A stretch of DNA of 64,000 nucleotides, taken from contig JAIQFH010000028.1 of NCBI GenBank assembly GCA_020073385.1, positions 62,001 to 126,000 of the forward strand, written 5' to 3'. The number at the start of each line of letters is the position of its first letter. The stretch's first letter is position 1. A program made the translations under genes and the position numbers. A model generated the notes under the pieces. It was not told where the DNA came from and did not search any database. It saw only the letters and a program-made list of their open reading frames with translations. This DNA is from Terriglobia bacterium (GTDB lineage: Bacteria; Acidobacteriota; Terriglobia; Terriglobales; Acidobacteriaceae). Positions 6,832 through 15,870 of the stretch are shown here, one piece after another.

Positions 6832-8211
6832 TTAACTCAGGATTGGCTCTTTTTTTAACCTCCGCAGCAGCGACGTAGGGTGAATCCCAAGTATCTTCGC
6901 GGCCTGGGTCTTGTTGTTCCCGGTGGCGGCCAGGACTTTGCGAATGTAGTCCTCTTCTAATTCGCGCAGGCTGACCAGGAAGTCGCCCCCGGGCTCTCCA
7001 TCGTTGGAGAAAACTTCGAGATGGTTCGAATTCTTGGACTCGCGAATTTCTTCGGGCAGTGAGATCGCGTCGATGTTGCCTTCGGGAGCGAGAATCATCG
7101 TGCGCTCCACCACGTTCTTCAATTCCCGGATGTTGCCCGGCCAGGGATAGTTCATGATCAGCTCAGCGGCTTCGGGCGTAAATCCCAGAAAGTTCTTCTT
7201 CAGCTCTTCGTTGAATCTCTGCACCATATCGAGGGCCAGCGGAAGGATGTCTTCCCGTCTCTCGCGCAGCGGCGGAATAAAGAGTGGCACTACGTTGAGG
7301 CGATAAAAGAGGTCTTCGCGGAAGCGTCCCTGGGCCACGGCCTCCTTCAGGTTCGTATTCGTAGCGGTGACCACGCGGACATCGACTTTGATGGACTTGG
7401 TCCCGCCAAGGCGGAGAAATGTTCCTTCTTCCAGCACGCGCAGCAGTTTGGCCTGCACGCTGGGCGACATGTTGCCGATCTCGTCGAGGAACAGAGTCCC
7501 GCCGTGGGCGCGCTCGAGCAACCCCTCTTTGCGGCGGCGGGCATCGGTGAAGGCGCCGGGTTCAAATCCGAACAATTCACTTTCAAGCAGCGCGTCCGGC
7601 AACGTGGCGCAATTCAGTTCGAGCAGCGGCTGATTCGCCCTCGGACTGGAGTAGTGAATGGCGCGCGCCAGCACGCCCTTCCCCGTTCCACTCTCGCCCT
7701 GAATGAGAATCGTGGTGTGATCGGTCTCGGACGCCTTGCGCGCCACTTCTAGCATGTTGCGCATGGCGGGATTCTGCGTGACGACCCGTCCGAAGTCGTA
7801 TTGCCCCTTGGCGATTTCTACGGTGTCGCGCACTCGTACCCGCAGCGACAGCATCTCCGAAGCGCGTTTCAGCGTAGCTGTCAGGTCGGTCAAGTGGAAT
7901 GGCTTGATGAGATAGTCGAACGCGCCCAGCTTCATCGCTTCGACAGCGCGGTCGACCATGTGGTAGGCGCTCATCATGACGACGATGCATGCGCCATTGG
8001 CGGCCCTGATCTGGCGCAGAACCTCGACACCATCGATTCCGGGCAGCACGATATCGAGCAATACCAGATCGGGTTTCTCGTCCTTGAAAATCTGCAGCGC
8101 CTCTTCACCCGAGGCAGCGTTCAGGATCTCGAAGCCCTCGGCGGTAAGTCCGCGACTGATGGTACATAGCGTCAGTTCTTCATCATCGACGATTAAGACG
8201 GAATAGGCCAT
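6832..8211 (-). CDS. NtrC/AtoC-family sigma-54-type response regulator (REC-AAA+-Fis)
   Basis: 459 residues. Receiver domain 1-120 with phosphoacceptor Asp53 (LVLLDIVLPG) and Lys in LIKPF. The AAA+ domain has Walker A GESGTGKG (172-179), Walker B GGTLFLDEI and the R-finger region FREDLFYRLNV. A C-terminal Fis-type helix-turn-helix carries NKTQAAKILGIHPTSLLRRL. The sigma-54 contact loop reads GAFTDA (219-224) instead of GAFTGA, a known natural variant that can alter sigma-54 engagement. It is encoded 2 bp after the histidine kinase stop and is its obvious partner. Confidence 0.93.
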   Translation of the reverse strand: MAYSVLIVDDEELTLCTISRGLTAEGFEILNAASGEEALQIFKDEKPDLVLLDIVLPGIDGVEVLRQIRAANGACIVVMMSAYHMVDRAVEAMKLGAFDYLIKPFHLTDLTATLKRASEMLSLRVRVRDTVEIAKGQYDFGRVVTQNPAMRNMLEVARKASETDHTTILIQGESGTGKGVLARAIHYSSPRANQPLLELNCATLPDALLESELFGFEPGAFTDARRRKEGLLERAHGGTLFLDEIGNMSPSVQAKLLRVLEEGTFLRLGGTKSIKVDVRVVTATNTNLKEAVAQGRFREDLFYRLNVVPLFIPPLRERREDILPLALDMVQRFNEELKKNFLGFTPEAAELIMNYPWPGNIRELKNVVERTMILAPEGNIDAISLPEEIRESKNSNHLEVFSNDGEPGGDFLVSLRELEEDYIRKVLAATGNNKTQAAKILGIHPTSLLRRLKKEPILS

Positions 8212-8213
8212 GG

Positions 8214-9167
8214 CTATTGAATGATTACCTCGCTGCTCTTGGCGCCTTCGACGTGCGCGGCTTCGGGCTGGCGGAGAGGCAGAGTGATCGTCACGGTCGT
8301 GCCACAGTTCGGTGCGCTCTCGACTTGGATCTCGCCCTCGTGACTACGCACGTAGGTCTGGCTGATGCTCAACCCCAAGCCGGTTCCCTTCCCGCGCTTG
8401 GTCGTAAAGAAGGGCTCAAAGACATGAGGCAGCACGTCGGGTGGAATGCCGCAGCCGGTATCGACTATGCGGATCTCGACGCTATCGCCGGAACGTAAGC
8501 GCTCGGCGAAAACCGTAATCCGGCCTCCTTCGGGAGTAGCTTGAGCGGCGTTCAGCAGCAGGTTCATCAGCACCTGCGAGAGCTGGTTGGCATCCACGCG
8601 GATGTTTGGCAGATCCGTGGGCACGCGGTTTTCAAGGATGCGTCCGTGGAGCATGGGCTGATGCTGCAGAAATGCGAGCGTCTCGGCCACAAGACGATGC
8701 AGGTTGAGCTTGCTCAGGATCAGTGGGCTCGGCCGCGCGTAATTCATCAGACTGCGCAGTGTCACCGAGATGCGCCGGGCGGCCTCGATGCATTGCTCGA
8801 TCTCATGGCGTCCTTCGGGCGGAGCATTGTTCAGCTCCAATTCGAGATGAGAGAGAATTCCGAGCAAGGGGTTATTGATTTCGTGCGCGGCTCCGAGCGC
8901 AAGTTGCGTCAGCGCGGCGTACTTCTCGTATTCCGCGAGCTTGGCCTGAAACTGGCTCTTTTCCTTGTTGAGCTTGCCATCCTCGGAGAACCGCAGGAAC
9001 AGTTCTTGCAGAGCGGAATCACGCTCCTTCTCCCGCTGCCGGATCGTCTCCTGCAGTTGTTCGAGTTCCTCGCGCAGACTCTCACTGTCGTGATGCTGCG
9101 CCCTGCAGAATCCAAGAAGCAGCACCAACGCCACAACCAGAAAAGGGAGGATGTAAAGGGCAAACAA
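8214..9167 (-). CDS. Membrane sensor histidine kinase (NtrB/AtoS-like)
   Basis: 317 residues: one N-terminal hydrophobic segment (LYILPFLVVALVLLLGF), a coiled-coil stretch of about residues 28-85, a HisKA dimerisation domain with phosphoacceptor His95 in GAAHEINNPLLGI, and a HATPase_c domain with N-box NLLLNAAQA, G1 DTGCGIPP and G2 GKGTGLGLS. No separate sensor domain is present, so the input is probably the membrane, a partner protein or the coiled coil. Start is a TTG after AAAGGGGGG. It forms an operon with the response regulator. A CRP/FNR-like palindrome lies 170 bp upstream. Confidence 0.9.
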   Translation of the reverse strand: MFALYILPFLVVALVLLLGFCRAQHHDSESLREELEQLQETIRQREKERDSALQELFLRFSEDGKLNKEKSQFQAKLAEYEKYAALTQLALGAAHEINNPLLGILSHLELELNNAPPEGRHEIEQCIEAARRISVTLRSLMNYARPSPLILSKLNLHRLVAETLAFLQHQPMLHGRILENRVPTDLPNIRVDANQLSQVLMNLLLNAAQATPEGGRITVFAERLRSGDSVEIRIVDTGCGIPPDVLPHVFEPFFTTKRGKGTGLGLSISQTYVRSHEGEIQVESAPNCGTTVTITLPLRQPEAAHVEGAKSSEVIIQ

Positions 9168-9334
9168 CGCTTAAGCCCCCCTTTCCGAACATGGCAGCCC
9201 AACGGGTCCGGCAGGGGGGATGTCAGGAAGGAGCGGTCGACCTCGACGCGAAATGAGCGGGCGGCTACCGCGTAGTCTGCTCGATTCGCATACGTTCCTC
9301 ACCGACCTTTATAGGCCCAAGGACGATATCGGGC

Positions 9335-9350
9335 TGTGATCTGAGTCACG
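9335..9350. promoter_or_regulatory. CRP/FNR-like palindrome upstream of the kinase gene
   Basis: TGTGATCTGAGTCACG, one mismatch from a perfect TGTGA-N6-TCACA dyad, between the kinase start and the small zinc-site gene. Confidence 0.45.
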
Positions 9351-9469
9351 GGAAGCAGTGTTCGGAATTGCGGGGCGCGTGCGCGGTCCACCAGCCTGCG
9401 CGCAGAGTGCCATCTATCGTCAATTCCCTTTTGCTACCTTACGCGTTGCGCCGTGAGTTAGTACCTGAT

Positions 9470-9673
9470 TCAGTTCGTTCGACCGCGGCCCGGCCGCTTT
9501 TGCATTCGGAAGTAACATTCGACGTGCAAGCTCTGGCCCGACTTGAGAAGTACGGGAGGTTGTTTCTGGAGAGGCAGCTCGCAGAGTGCACAGATACGCT
9601 CTTTCCGCTTTTTCTGGCTCGTGGCGGGAGGATGCGGGTTGGATGCGAATTTCAAGTTGCGCTCGGTGGACAT
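9470..9673 (-). CDS. Small putative zinc-site protein, unknown function
   Basis: 67 residues. A basic N-terminal half (QKKRKERI) leads to CALC and, about 22 residues later, HVEC, a C2HC arrangement like a half zinc ribbon or LIM-type finger. The ending YFRMQKRPGRGR is again basic. ATG chosen after GGAAGAGG; an ATG eight codons earlier has no ribosome site. Function not recognised. Nucleic-acid or protein binding would fit the charge, but this is inference. Confidence 0.5.
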   Translation of the reverse strand: MSTERNLKFASNPHPPATSQKKRKERICALCELPLQKQPPVLLKSGQSLHVECYFRMQKRPGRGRTN

Positions 9674-9816
9674 GGCCTCTTCCGAAATCCAGCGCACGGC
9701 TATGAAGGCGTCGATGACCCGTAAAATCCAGACTAGCTACAAGGCGGACCGGACGAAATCGGGTGAATCGGGTAAGGATGGGCATGTCCGGCTACGTTTT
9801 CCGGACCACATTGCAG

Positions 9817-9832
9817 TGTGATGCTGGTCACA
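9817..9832. promoter_or_regulatory. CRP/FNR-like palindrome upstream of Gfo/Idh gene
   Basis: TGTGATGCTGGTCACA, perfect half-sites, centred about 46 bp before the oxidoreductase start. This is close enough to overlap or flank its promoter. Confidence 0.5.
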
Positions 9833-9870
9833 GAGAGCCTCCCAGCGACCGCCTAAGATGAGTTGAGCGA

Positions 9871-10974
9871 ATGGCGAACAGACTCAGGGCAGGGATTCTG
9901 GGGTACGGACGCATGGGTCGTGCCTTTGTCGCTGCCCTGCAGCAGAGCGAGCTTTGGGAAGTCTCGGCGGTGTACGACATCAGCGCAGCCGCCCGACAGC
10001 TGGCGCGTCAGAATCTACCCGAGGCTGCCATCTACGACGCTCCCGATCCCATCTTCGCCGATCCCTCCATTGATGTGGTCGGCCTCTTCACGCTGGCCGA
10101 CGCGCGGCCGCAACAAATCCGCCAGGCTTTGGTCCGCGGCAAACACGTTCTGGCGGAAAAGCCACTCGGCGCCGACGTGGCCACGGAATGGCAACTGGTG
10201 CACGAGATCGAGGCCAGCGACCGCTTCGTTGCAGTCAACCTTTTCAATAGAAATGCGTGGTATCACAAAGATATACAGAGGTTTATCGCCGACGGCCAGA
10301 TTGGCGACCTGGCCGTGATCCGCGTCTGCCACATGACGCCGGGCCACATGCCCATGGAAGGACACGATCCCGAGGGGCCGCCTTTTCACGATTGCGGCAT
10401 GCATTATGTGGATGTCGCCCGCTGGTACGCCAACAGCGAATACAAGACCTGGCACGCGCAAGGCATTCGCATGTGGGACTACAAGGATCCTTGGTGGGTT
10501 CAGGTACACGGCACGTTTGCCAACGGAATCGTGTTCGATATAACGCAAGGCTTCGTCTACGGACACCTGGCGAAGCAACAGCCCCACAACTGCTACCTCG
10601 ACGCGATTGGCACCAAAGGCGTCGCCCGCATGCGGCATGACTTTGCCATGGCCGCGGTTGAGTTATATGGCGTGGGGGAAACGGTCTACAAAACTGCGCC
10701 GTTCAATGACAAGAAACTTGATGTGATGGTTGATGTCTTTGCCCGCTCCGTGATCGCCGGCAAGAACCTCGGATTCCCGCAGGCCCGCGACAGCGTGATT
10801 GCCTCAGAAGTCAGCTGGGCGATGCTCAATGACGCCATGGCAAACCAGCCACCAGCGCGGGGAACTCCGGAAGAGATGCGGCAGATTCTCGCGCACCGCC
10901 GCAATCTGATCGACGGATTTGGACTCCCGGCGAAGACCGAGGAACTGCTCGACGGCTCGCTCGTGTCGAGCTGA
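9871..10974 (+). CDS. Gfo/Idh/MocA-family NAD(P)-dependent oxidoreductase
   Basis: 367 residues. The N-terminal Rossmann fold has GILGYGRMGRAF, an Asp ending strand 2 (VYDIS) and the family motif AEKPLG with the catalytic Lys. The C-terminal domain carries FHDCGMHYVDVARWY, matching the 'DxGxHxxD' motif with the active-site His. The family oxidises or epimerises sugars, inositols and related polyols; the substrate is unknown here. Monocistronic, preceded by a CRP/FNR-like site. Confidence 0.88.
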   Translation: MANRLRAGILGYGRMGRAFVAALQQSELWEVSAVYDISAAARQLARQNLPEAAIYDAPDPIFADPSIDVVGLFTLADARPQQIRQALVRGKHVLAEKPLGADVATEWQLVHEIEASDRFVAVNLFNRNAWYHKDIQRFIADGQIGDLAVIRVCHMTPGHMPMEGHDPEGPPFHDCGMHYVDVARWYANSEYKTWHAQGIRMWDYKDPWWVQVHGTFANGIVFDITQGFVYGHLAKQQPHNCYLDAIGTKGVARMRHDFAMAAVELYGVGETVYKTAPFNDKKLDVMVDVFARSVIAGKNLGFPQARDSVIASEVSWAMLNDAMANQPPARGTPEEMRQILAHRRNLIDGFGLPAKTEELLDGSLVSS

Positions 10975-11171
10975 CTTCCCACAGGGTATAATGCAGAGTT
11001 TTCCAAGGCGCTCTGTGTTCGAGCCCCGGTCCGCGGCCCTTCCTTGCGTGGACAACACCGAGCAAAGGCTCATGAGTGCGTTGGTCACGCTGATCATCCC
11101 CATTCGTGTGTCGGGAGCGGTTTGTCCGCGGGACGCGTGTGCTGATCGCAGTTCGTGCTGATGGAGGATTC

Positions 11172-11783
11172 TTGAGACTCTTACCCCGCGACGAGAAGTT
11201 CTTCGAGTTGTTCGCCGAGCTTTCCGGCTACCTGACGGAAGGAGCAAAGCTGCTGCGCAGCATTCTGGAGGATCCGCGCGACTTGGGAATGCGGGTCGAG
11301 CAGGTACAGGCAATCGAGCACAAGGCGGACCGGACGACACACGCCATCATCGCCAAGCTCAACCAGAGCTTCATCACGCCCTTTGACCGGGAGGACATTC
11401 ACCGGCTGGCGTCCTCGTTGGACGACGTGCTCGATTTCACCAATGCTGCGGCTCACCGGTTGGTGCTCTACAAGATTACCCAACCGCCGCCAGTCGCCGC
11501 CGAACTTGCCGGATTGATCGTACTGCAAAGCGAAGAACTGGCCCACGGTGTATCAGTGCTGGAGAAAAATGGCGCGGTCCTGAAGCACTGTGACGAAGTC
11601 AACCGCCTGGAGGATGAAGCGGACCACATCAGCCGGCGGGCCATTGCGCTGCTGTTCGACACCGAGAAGGATCCGATCCAGCTCATCAAGTTCAAAGAGT
11701 TGTATGAGGTGCTGGAAATGGCCACCGATAAAGCCGAGGATGCCGCCAACGTCCTGGAAGCAATCGTGCTCAAGAGCGCGTAA
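11172..11783 (+). CDS. DUF47 (PhoU-like) phosphate transport accessory protein
   Basis: 203 residues, all-helical, with the DUF47 signatures FFELFAELS near the start, EHKADRTTHAI, FDREDIHRLASSLDDVLD and MATDKAEDAANVLE. The start is assigned to TTG (LRLLPRDEKFF) because GGAGG lies 5 nt upstream and family members begin with this sequence. A longer upstream extension has no support. DUF47 proteins are encoded next to PiT permeases and are thought to modulate them through metal-bound helical bundles. The pit gene follows after 39 bp. Confidence 0.9.
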   Translation: MRLLPRDEKFFELFAELSGYLTEGAKLLRSILEDPRDLGMRVEQVQAIEHKADRTTHAIIAKLNQSFITPFDREDIHRLASSLDDVLDFTNAAAHRLVLYKITQPPPVAAELAGLIVLQSEELAHGVSVLEKNGAVLKHCDEVNRLEDEADHISRRAIALLFDTEKDPIQLIKFKELYEVLEMATDKAEDAANVLEAIVLKSA

Positions 11784-11822
11784 TCAAGATCTGCAACAAC
11801 GGAGACGAGTCCCACTTCCCAC

Positions 11823-12863
11823 ATGCATGCCGACGTTCTGCTGGTCCTGATCACCATTCTGGTGGCGCTGATTTTCGACTTCGTGAATGGATTTCACGAT
11901 TCCGCGAACAGCATTGCCACCGTGGTGTCGACGCGGGTGTTGTCTCCACGACTGGCAGTCGTTTGGGCGGCGACCTTCAATTTTCTGGCCGCGTTTTTTT
12001 TCGGCACGGCGGTCGCTAACACCATCGGCAGCGGCATGATTCGGCTGGAGTTCGTGGATCAGTACGTGGTACTGGCGGGACTGTTCGGGGCAATCGCCTG
12101 GGATCTGCTGACGTGGTGGTGGGGGCTGCCGACTTCGTCGTCGCACGCACTGATCGGAGGCTATGCCGGGGCGGCAATGGCGCGGGCGGCCTTGCGCTAC
12201 GGGATTGCAGCTATGCCGAACGTCATAATTCCGCACGGCTGGACCAAGACTCTGGTCTTCATCGTCATTGCGCCCATGATTGGGCTGGCGCTTGGATTCA
12301 TCTTCATGCTCTCGGTGTACTGGATCTTCCGGCGCTCCGCGCCACAGCCGGTCGATCGGTTATTCCGTCGCCTGCAGTTGCTCTCCGCGGCCGCTTATAG
12401 CCTGGGCCACGGCGCCAACGACGCCCAAAAAACCATGGGCATCATCGCCGGAGCGCTCTACACCGGCGGCTTCATGACCAAGCAGGACATGGTGGGAAGG
12501 TGGGGACACCTGCATTGGCCGATCATCCTGGCGGCGCATGCGGCCATTGCAGCGGGCACGTATTTCGGCGGATGGCGTATCGTCAAAACCATGGGTCAGA
12601 AGATCACTAAGCTGAGACCTGTGGGCGGTTTCTGTGCCGAAACGGCGGGCGCATTGACGCTGGTTGGGACAGCCATGGCGGGGATCCCGGTCAGCACTAC
12701 TCACACCATTACGGGAGCCATCGTCGGCGTGGGAGCAGTACACCGCTTATCGGCCGTGCGATGGGGCGTCGCCGGCCGCATCATCTGGGCATGGATCTTC
12801 ACCATCCCCGCGGCCGCCGTGATCGCTGGACTAACCTACGCGATCATGAACAAGCTTTCCTGA
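11823..12863 (+). CDS. pit: PiT-family inorganic phosphate transporter
   Basis: 346 residues with about ten membrane helices. The duplicated PiT signature is present: NGFHDSANSIATVVSTRVL near the N-terminus and GHGANDAQKTMGIIAGAL in the second half, each with the Asn-Asp pair used for phosphate and cation binding. Also GLPTSSSHALIGG and GIPVSTTHTITGAIVG. It imports phosphate coupled to protons or sodium. In an operon with the DUF47 gene. A GGGTGCCCC-type repeat lies immediately downstream. Confidence 0.93.
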   Translation: MHADVLLVLITILVALIFDFVNGFHDSANSIATVVSTRVLSPRLAVVWAATFNFLAAFFFGTAVANTIGSGMIRLEFVDQYVVLAGLFGAIAWDLLTWWWGLPTSSSHALIGGYAGAAMARAALRYGIAAMPNVIIPHGWTKTLVFIVIAPMIGLALGFIFMLSVYWIFRRSAPQPVDRLFRRLQLLSAAAYSLGHGANDAQKTMGIIAGALYTGGFMTKQDMVGRWGHLHWPIILAAHAAIAAGTYFGGWRIVKTMGQKITKLRPVGGFCAETAGALTLVGTAMAGIPVSTTHTITGAIVGVGAVHRLSAVRWGVAGRIIWAWIFTIPAAAVIAGLTYAIMNKLS

Positions 12864-12887
12864 GCAGATAGGAAGTGAGAGATCTGA

Positions 12888-12949
12888 GGGTGCCCCATTC
12901 TAAACGTCGTGCACTTTGCGAACGTTTAGAGTGGGGATTTTGGACTTTC
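12888..12949 (+). repeat. GGGTGCCCC-type palindromic repeat, copy with a different stem
   Basis: Begins GGGTGCCCCATTC and ends GTGGGGATTTTGGACTTTC like the others, but its core stem is CTAAACG/CGTTTAG in place of the CTTGTCGC-type core. Lies 25 bp after the pit stop. Confidence 0.75.
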
Positions 12950-12999
12950 GGGAATTCTCAAACGAAGCTAACACGATGCAAACCGATTCGTAAGATGAC

Positions 13000-13659
13000 C
13001 TACGGCTCGCGAACCGAACTCGGCACACCGGCTTTGCGGGCTTCCTCGCGCAGATCTTCCAACTTTTGCTTGGCATCATCCAGCGCCTTCTGTTTGTCGG
13101 CGATTTGCTGCTTGTACTGCGTATCCTGCTTATCCCACTCCGCAGAATTGCGCAGCCGGGTACCGACGTCACCGTACATGGCCGCCGCGCGAATCTGATA
13201 CTCGCGCTGCACCACGTCGAGTTCGCGCGTCAGCAGATCGATGGTTTCCTGTTGCGCCTTGAGCTTGTCGCCCCATTGTTTCCAGGCAGCCTCTTTTTGC
13301 GCCTGATCCATCTTGCTGGTATCGGCGGGCGGCGCGCCAGCCTCGGCCTTTGGTTGGCTGCCAGAAGCGGCATTCGCCGTTTCTGGGGGATTCGATTCGG
13401 CAGGGGCTGCGGCCTCCGCCGCCGGTGCAGCGGCATTCCCCACAACAGAAAGCTTGTCGACCTTGGGGAGGTTGTCGTTATCGAAAACCTTTGCCTTCGG
13501 CTTGCCGTCAGGCTCCTTGCGGACCTGGCGTGCGTACTCGCCCAACGACTGCCCCGCGGGCGAAGCCTGTGAGTTCGATCCAGTTTGGGCCTGCAGACCA
13601 AGGCCTGTCACACTGAGGTAAAGTGCGATCCCGATTCCGAACGCTGCGCTATGTTTCAT
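13000..13659 (-). CDS. Secreted or periplasmic coiled-coil protein, unknown function
   Basis: 219 residues from the ATG MKHSAAFG (AGGTGGGG upstream). N-terminal signal peptide ending near LGLQAQ, then a Pro/Ala-rich disordered region (about residues 70-110), then a long charged helix with heptad-like character (KLKAQQETIDLLTRELDVV, KQQIADKQKALDDAKQKLED). No catalytic motif is seen. Similar secreted coiled-coil proteins are common in Acidobacteriota. It lies convergent to pit and downstream of the prepilin peptidase / PAS pair. Confidence 0.7.
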   Translation of the reverse strand: MKHSAAFGIGIALYLSVTGLGLQAQTGSNSQASPAGQSLGEYARQVRKEPDGKPKAKVFDNDNLPKVDKLSVVGNAAAPAAEAAAPAESNPPETANAASGSQPKAEAGAPPADTSKMDQAQKEAAWKQWGDKLKAQQETIDLLTRELDVVQREYQIRAAAMYGDVGTRLRNSAEWDKQDTQYKQQIADKQKALDDAKQKLEDLREEARKAGVPSSVREP

Positions 13660-13731
13660 GGTCCCCACCTCTTCTTCCTAAACTTTAGTCTCGTTGCTTC
13701 CGGGGCATAGTGCCCCTCGAACGTTACGGCA

Positions 13732-14634
13732 CTATTTCGAACCAGCAAATGACGCACTTGCTACTGGTTTCGTCGTCAGAAATCCTCCGATAGTCCGGTC
13801 CAGTTGCGCTGCCTCATGCGCGATGTCGGTTGCAATGTCCTTCGCCATCTCCGGATCGCGGTTGTTCGCCAACTGCTGCGCATAGCCCGATATCGTGGTC
13901 AGCGACGTGCGCAACTGCAGCGCCATCTCAGCAGAAATCTCTCCCTGCAGTTCCTGTTGCCGGCGAATATTCGCGAGTTCCGTCAAATCGTTGATCAGGC
14001 ACGTGACTCCAAGCAGGTTGCCATCCGCCGCCGGAACTTGCGAAATCGTCATGGAGAGATACCTCTTCTCTCCCGCCGGCGTCTTGTAGTCCGCTTCGAC
14101 TTGACGTCGTTTGAAGCCTTCACGAAGCACCGTATGGATCTCAGCGGCGATCCCGATCGCCTGCTCCCCGGTCTCGTCCGGTAAAATGCCAGCCACGGAC
14201 TTCGCACCATAAACCTCGGCGCCGCGGAAAATGTCTTGTGCACTCATTCCAGTTGTCGACGCGAACCCAAGAATCGCTTTGGCCGCCGGATTCGCCGTCT
14301 TCACCAGCCCGTTTGCCCCGAACACCAGCACTCCACAGGAAAGATTCGCGAGCACCGCATGGCTGAAGTTTTCACTGGTGCGCGCCCTCTGCTGTTCCGC
14401 CTGCGACTGCACCAGCAATTCATGTTTTTGCTGCTTCAGTTGCTGGATCACTGTGTTGTACAGGTGCAGCGGCAAAGTTTCGAGCGAAAGTGCCGTCCCG
14501 TCGGGGATCTCCGATTCGTCCGCAATGCGCTTGCGCATCCGCCGCATGAGAAACAACGCCAGGAAGAAGGCAAACCCTGCGCAGAACAGCACGATGGCCG
14601 CGCGCAGGAACACCGGACTCGCCAGAATCTTCAG
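13732..14634 (-). CDS. Membrane PAS protein with degenerate HisKA domain and no ATPase
   Basis: About 300 residues: a membrane helix (AAIVLFCAGFAFFLALFLM), a coiled linker, a PAS-like domain (about residues 85-220) and a C-terminal segment resembling HisKA. That segment reads ALQLRTSLTTISGYA where kinases have SHELRTPLTxISGYA, so the phosphoacceptor His is Leu (about residue 239). No HATPase domain follows. The most likely start is a CTG overlapping the TGA of the prepilin peptidase (CTGA) with GGGAGG 5 nt upstream; a GTG at 14613 is the alternative. It is probably a signalling adaptor, translationally coupled to the peptidase. Confidence 0.65.
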   Translation of the reverse strand: MKILASPVFLRAAIVLFCAGFAFFLALFLMRRMRKRIADESEIPDGTALSLETLPLHLYNTVIQQLKQQKHELLVQSQAEQQRARTSENFSHAVLANLSCGVLVFGANGLVKTANPAAKAILGFASTTGMSAQDIFRGAEVYGAKSVAGILPDETGEQAIGIAAEIHTVLREGFKRRQVEADYKTPAGEKRYLSMTISQVPAADGNLLGVTCLINDLTELANIRRQQELQGEISAEMALQLRTSLTTISGYAQQLANNRDPEMAKDIATDIAHEAAQLDRTIGGFLTTKPVASASFAGSK

Positions 14635-15551
14635 AAGAACCTCCCATACCAGTGGAGAAACCGGTCGCCAAAGAACAGCGCCACCAACGCCATGCTTCCA
14701 AGGAAGACACCAAACGGCATCTGATAATTGCGGTAGACCACCTGTGCCGACTGCCACGCCCGGCGTCGCGCCGCTGCCGCATCGGCAAATCGCTTGGCGA
14801 AACGACGCGTCCGCTTCAGCCACACGATCAACACGGCACTCAGTCCAAAGATCGATCCCACGATTGAGGCGGTGAAGATCGTCAATACCGTAAGCTTGAT
14901 GCCCAGAAACGCCCCCACCATCGCCATCAACTTCACGTCGCCAAAACCCATGCCTTCGGTGCCACGCCAGCGCAAATAGATCGCGCCCACTCCGTAGATG
15001 AATGCCGCTCCCACCGCAGCCCCCAGCAAGGAGTCCAGCAATGAGAACAGCCGCCAGGAAATATCTCCGCTGAACGGCAGGTTCACCACTCCCGGAAGAA
15101 ACTGCGACACCAGATCATTGACTGGCACGAAAACACTAAAAACCACACCCAGTGCCAATCCTGTCAGGGTCAACTTGTCGGGCAGCAACTTGGTTTCCGC
15201 GTCAGTAAAGATCAGCCCCAGCACCAGGAATCCAAACGTGCAGTATTTCAACGTTGAAACCGTGGTTCCGAAATACCAATAGCAAACCAGAAACAATAAG
15301 CCCGTCAGCAGTTCGATGATCAAATACCGCGGCGAGATTTTCGCCTTGCAATGCCGGCATCGGCCACCAAGAATCAGCCAACTCAACACCGGCATGTTGT
15401 CGTAAAGCGCGATGCCTTTCTTGCACTTGGGGCACGCCGAGCGCGGCGTCACAACCGAAATCCCCAGCGGCAGCCGGTAGATACACACATTCAGAAAGCT
15501 GCCGAAGGCCAGCCCGAGGACAAAAATCGCCGCTGCCAGAACAGGATCCAC
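14631..15551 (-). CDS. pilD: Prepilin peptidase / N-methyltransferase (A24A)
   Basis: 306 residues. The N-terminal domain has GSFLNVCIYRLP and two CxxC pairs (CPKC and CRHC) that bind zinc in the methyltransferase domain. Eight or so membrane helices follow with the two aspartate sites of A24 peptidases, DAETKLLPD and GFGDVKLMAM. It cleaves the leader of class III prepilins and methylates the new N-terminus. The pilin at 605-1126 is a plausible substrate. The downstream PAS gene overlaps its stop codon. Confidence 0.93.
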   Translation of the reverse strand: MDPVLAAAIFVLGLAFGSFLNVCIYRLPLGISVVTPRSACPKCKKGIALYDNMPVLSWLILGGRCRHCKAKISPRYLIIELLTGLLFLVCYWYFGTTVSTLKYCTFGFLVLGLIFTDAETKLLPDKLTLTGLALGVVFSVFVPVNDLVSQFLPGVVNLPFSGDISWRLFSLLDSLLGAAVGAAFIYGVGAIYLRWRGTEGMGFGDVKLMAMVGAFLGIKLTVLTIFTASIVGSIFGLSAVLIVWLKRTRRFAKRFADAAAARRRAWQSAQVVYRNYQMPFGVFLGSMALVALFFGDRFLHWYGRFF

Positions 15552-15870
15552 TCAGTCTCGAAAAGCGCTCCTAGGAACGGCTTACACGAAGCGCGCAAGC
15601 CTCTCCCGAAGAACGCAGAAATTCTCAGTTCTTGGTTGGATTATAAGTCGACCACTCGGGTGAGGACTAAGGTACCGAAGTCACTGGCCATGCGGCCAGG
15701 GTCCAGTAAGCCATTGACCGTTCGAAGCTTACACCTCTCGCCAGCGATTTGGGGGTGAGATGCCTTCTGGTCGCCCCGGTGGTGCGTCGGGCGTCAGGCC
15801 TGGGGCCTCAGGAGGCCAAGCCCCTGAAGCTCGATGCCTGACGCCTTGCGCTCGAAAACGGGTGCCGATC
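15552..15870. other. Intergenic stretch upstream of prepilin peptidase
   Basis: 319 bp with no supported gene. It contains the nested inverted repeat at 15790-15845 and, presumably, the prepilin peptidase promoter. Confidence 0.5.
15790..15845. repeat. Nested inverted repeat downstream of cytochrome c gene
   Basis: GGCGTCAGGC / GCCTGACGCC arms enclose a second GGGGC/GCCCC stem. It lies 25 bp past the cytochrome stop and could act as a terminator or be a REP-type element. Confidence 0.55.

Noticed and set aside
11106-11171. N-terminal extension of the DUF47 protein
   Set aside because: Family members begin at the LRLLPRDEKFF sequence, which has an ideal GGAGG before a TTG.
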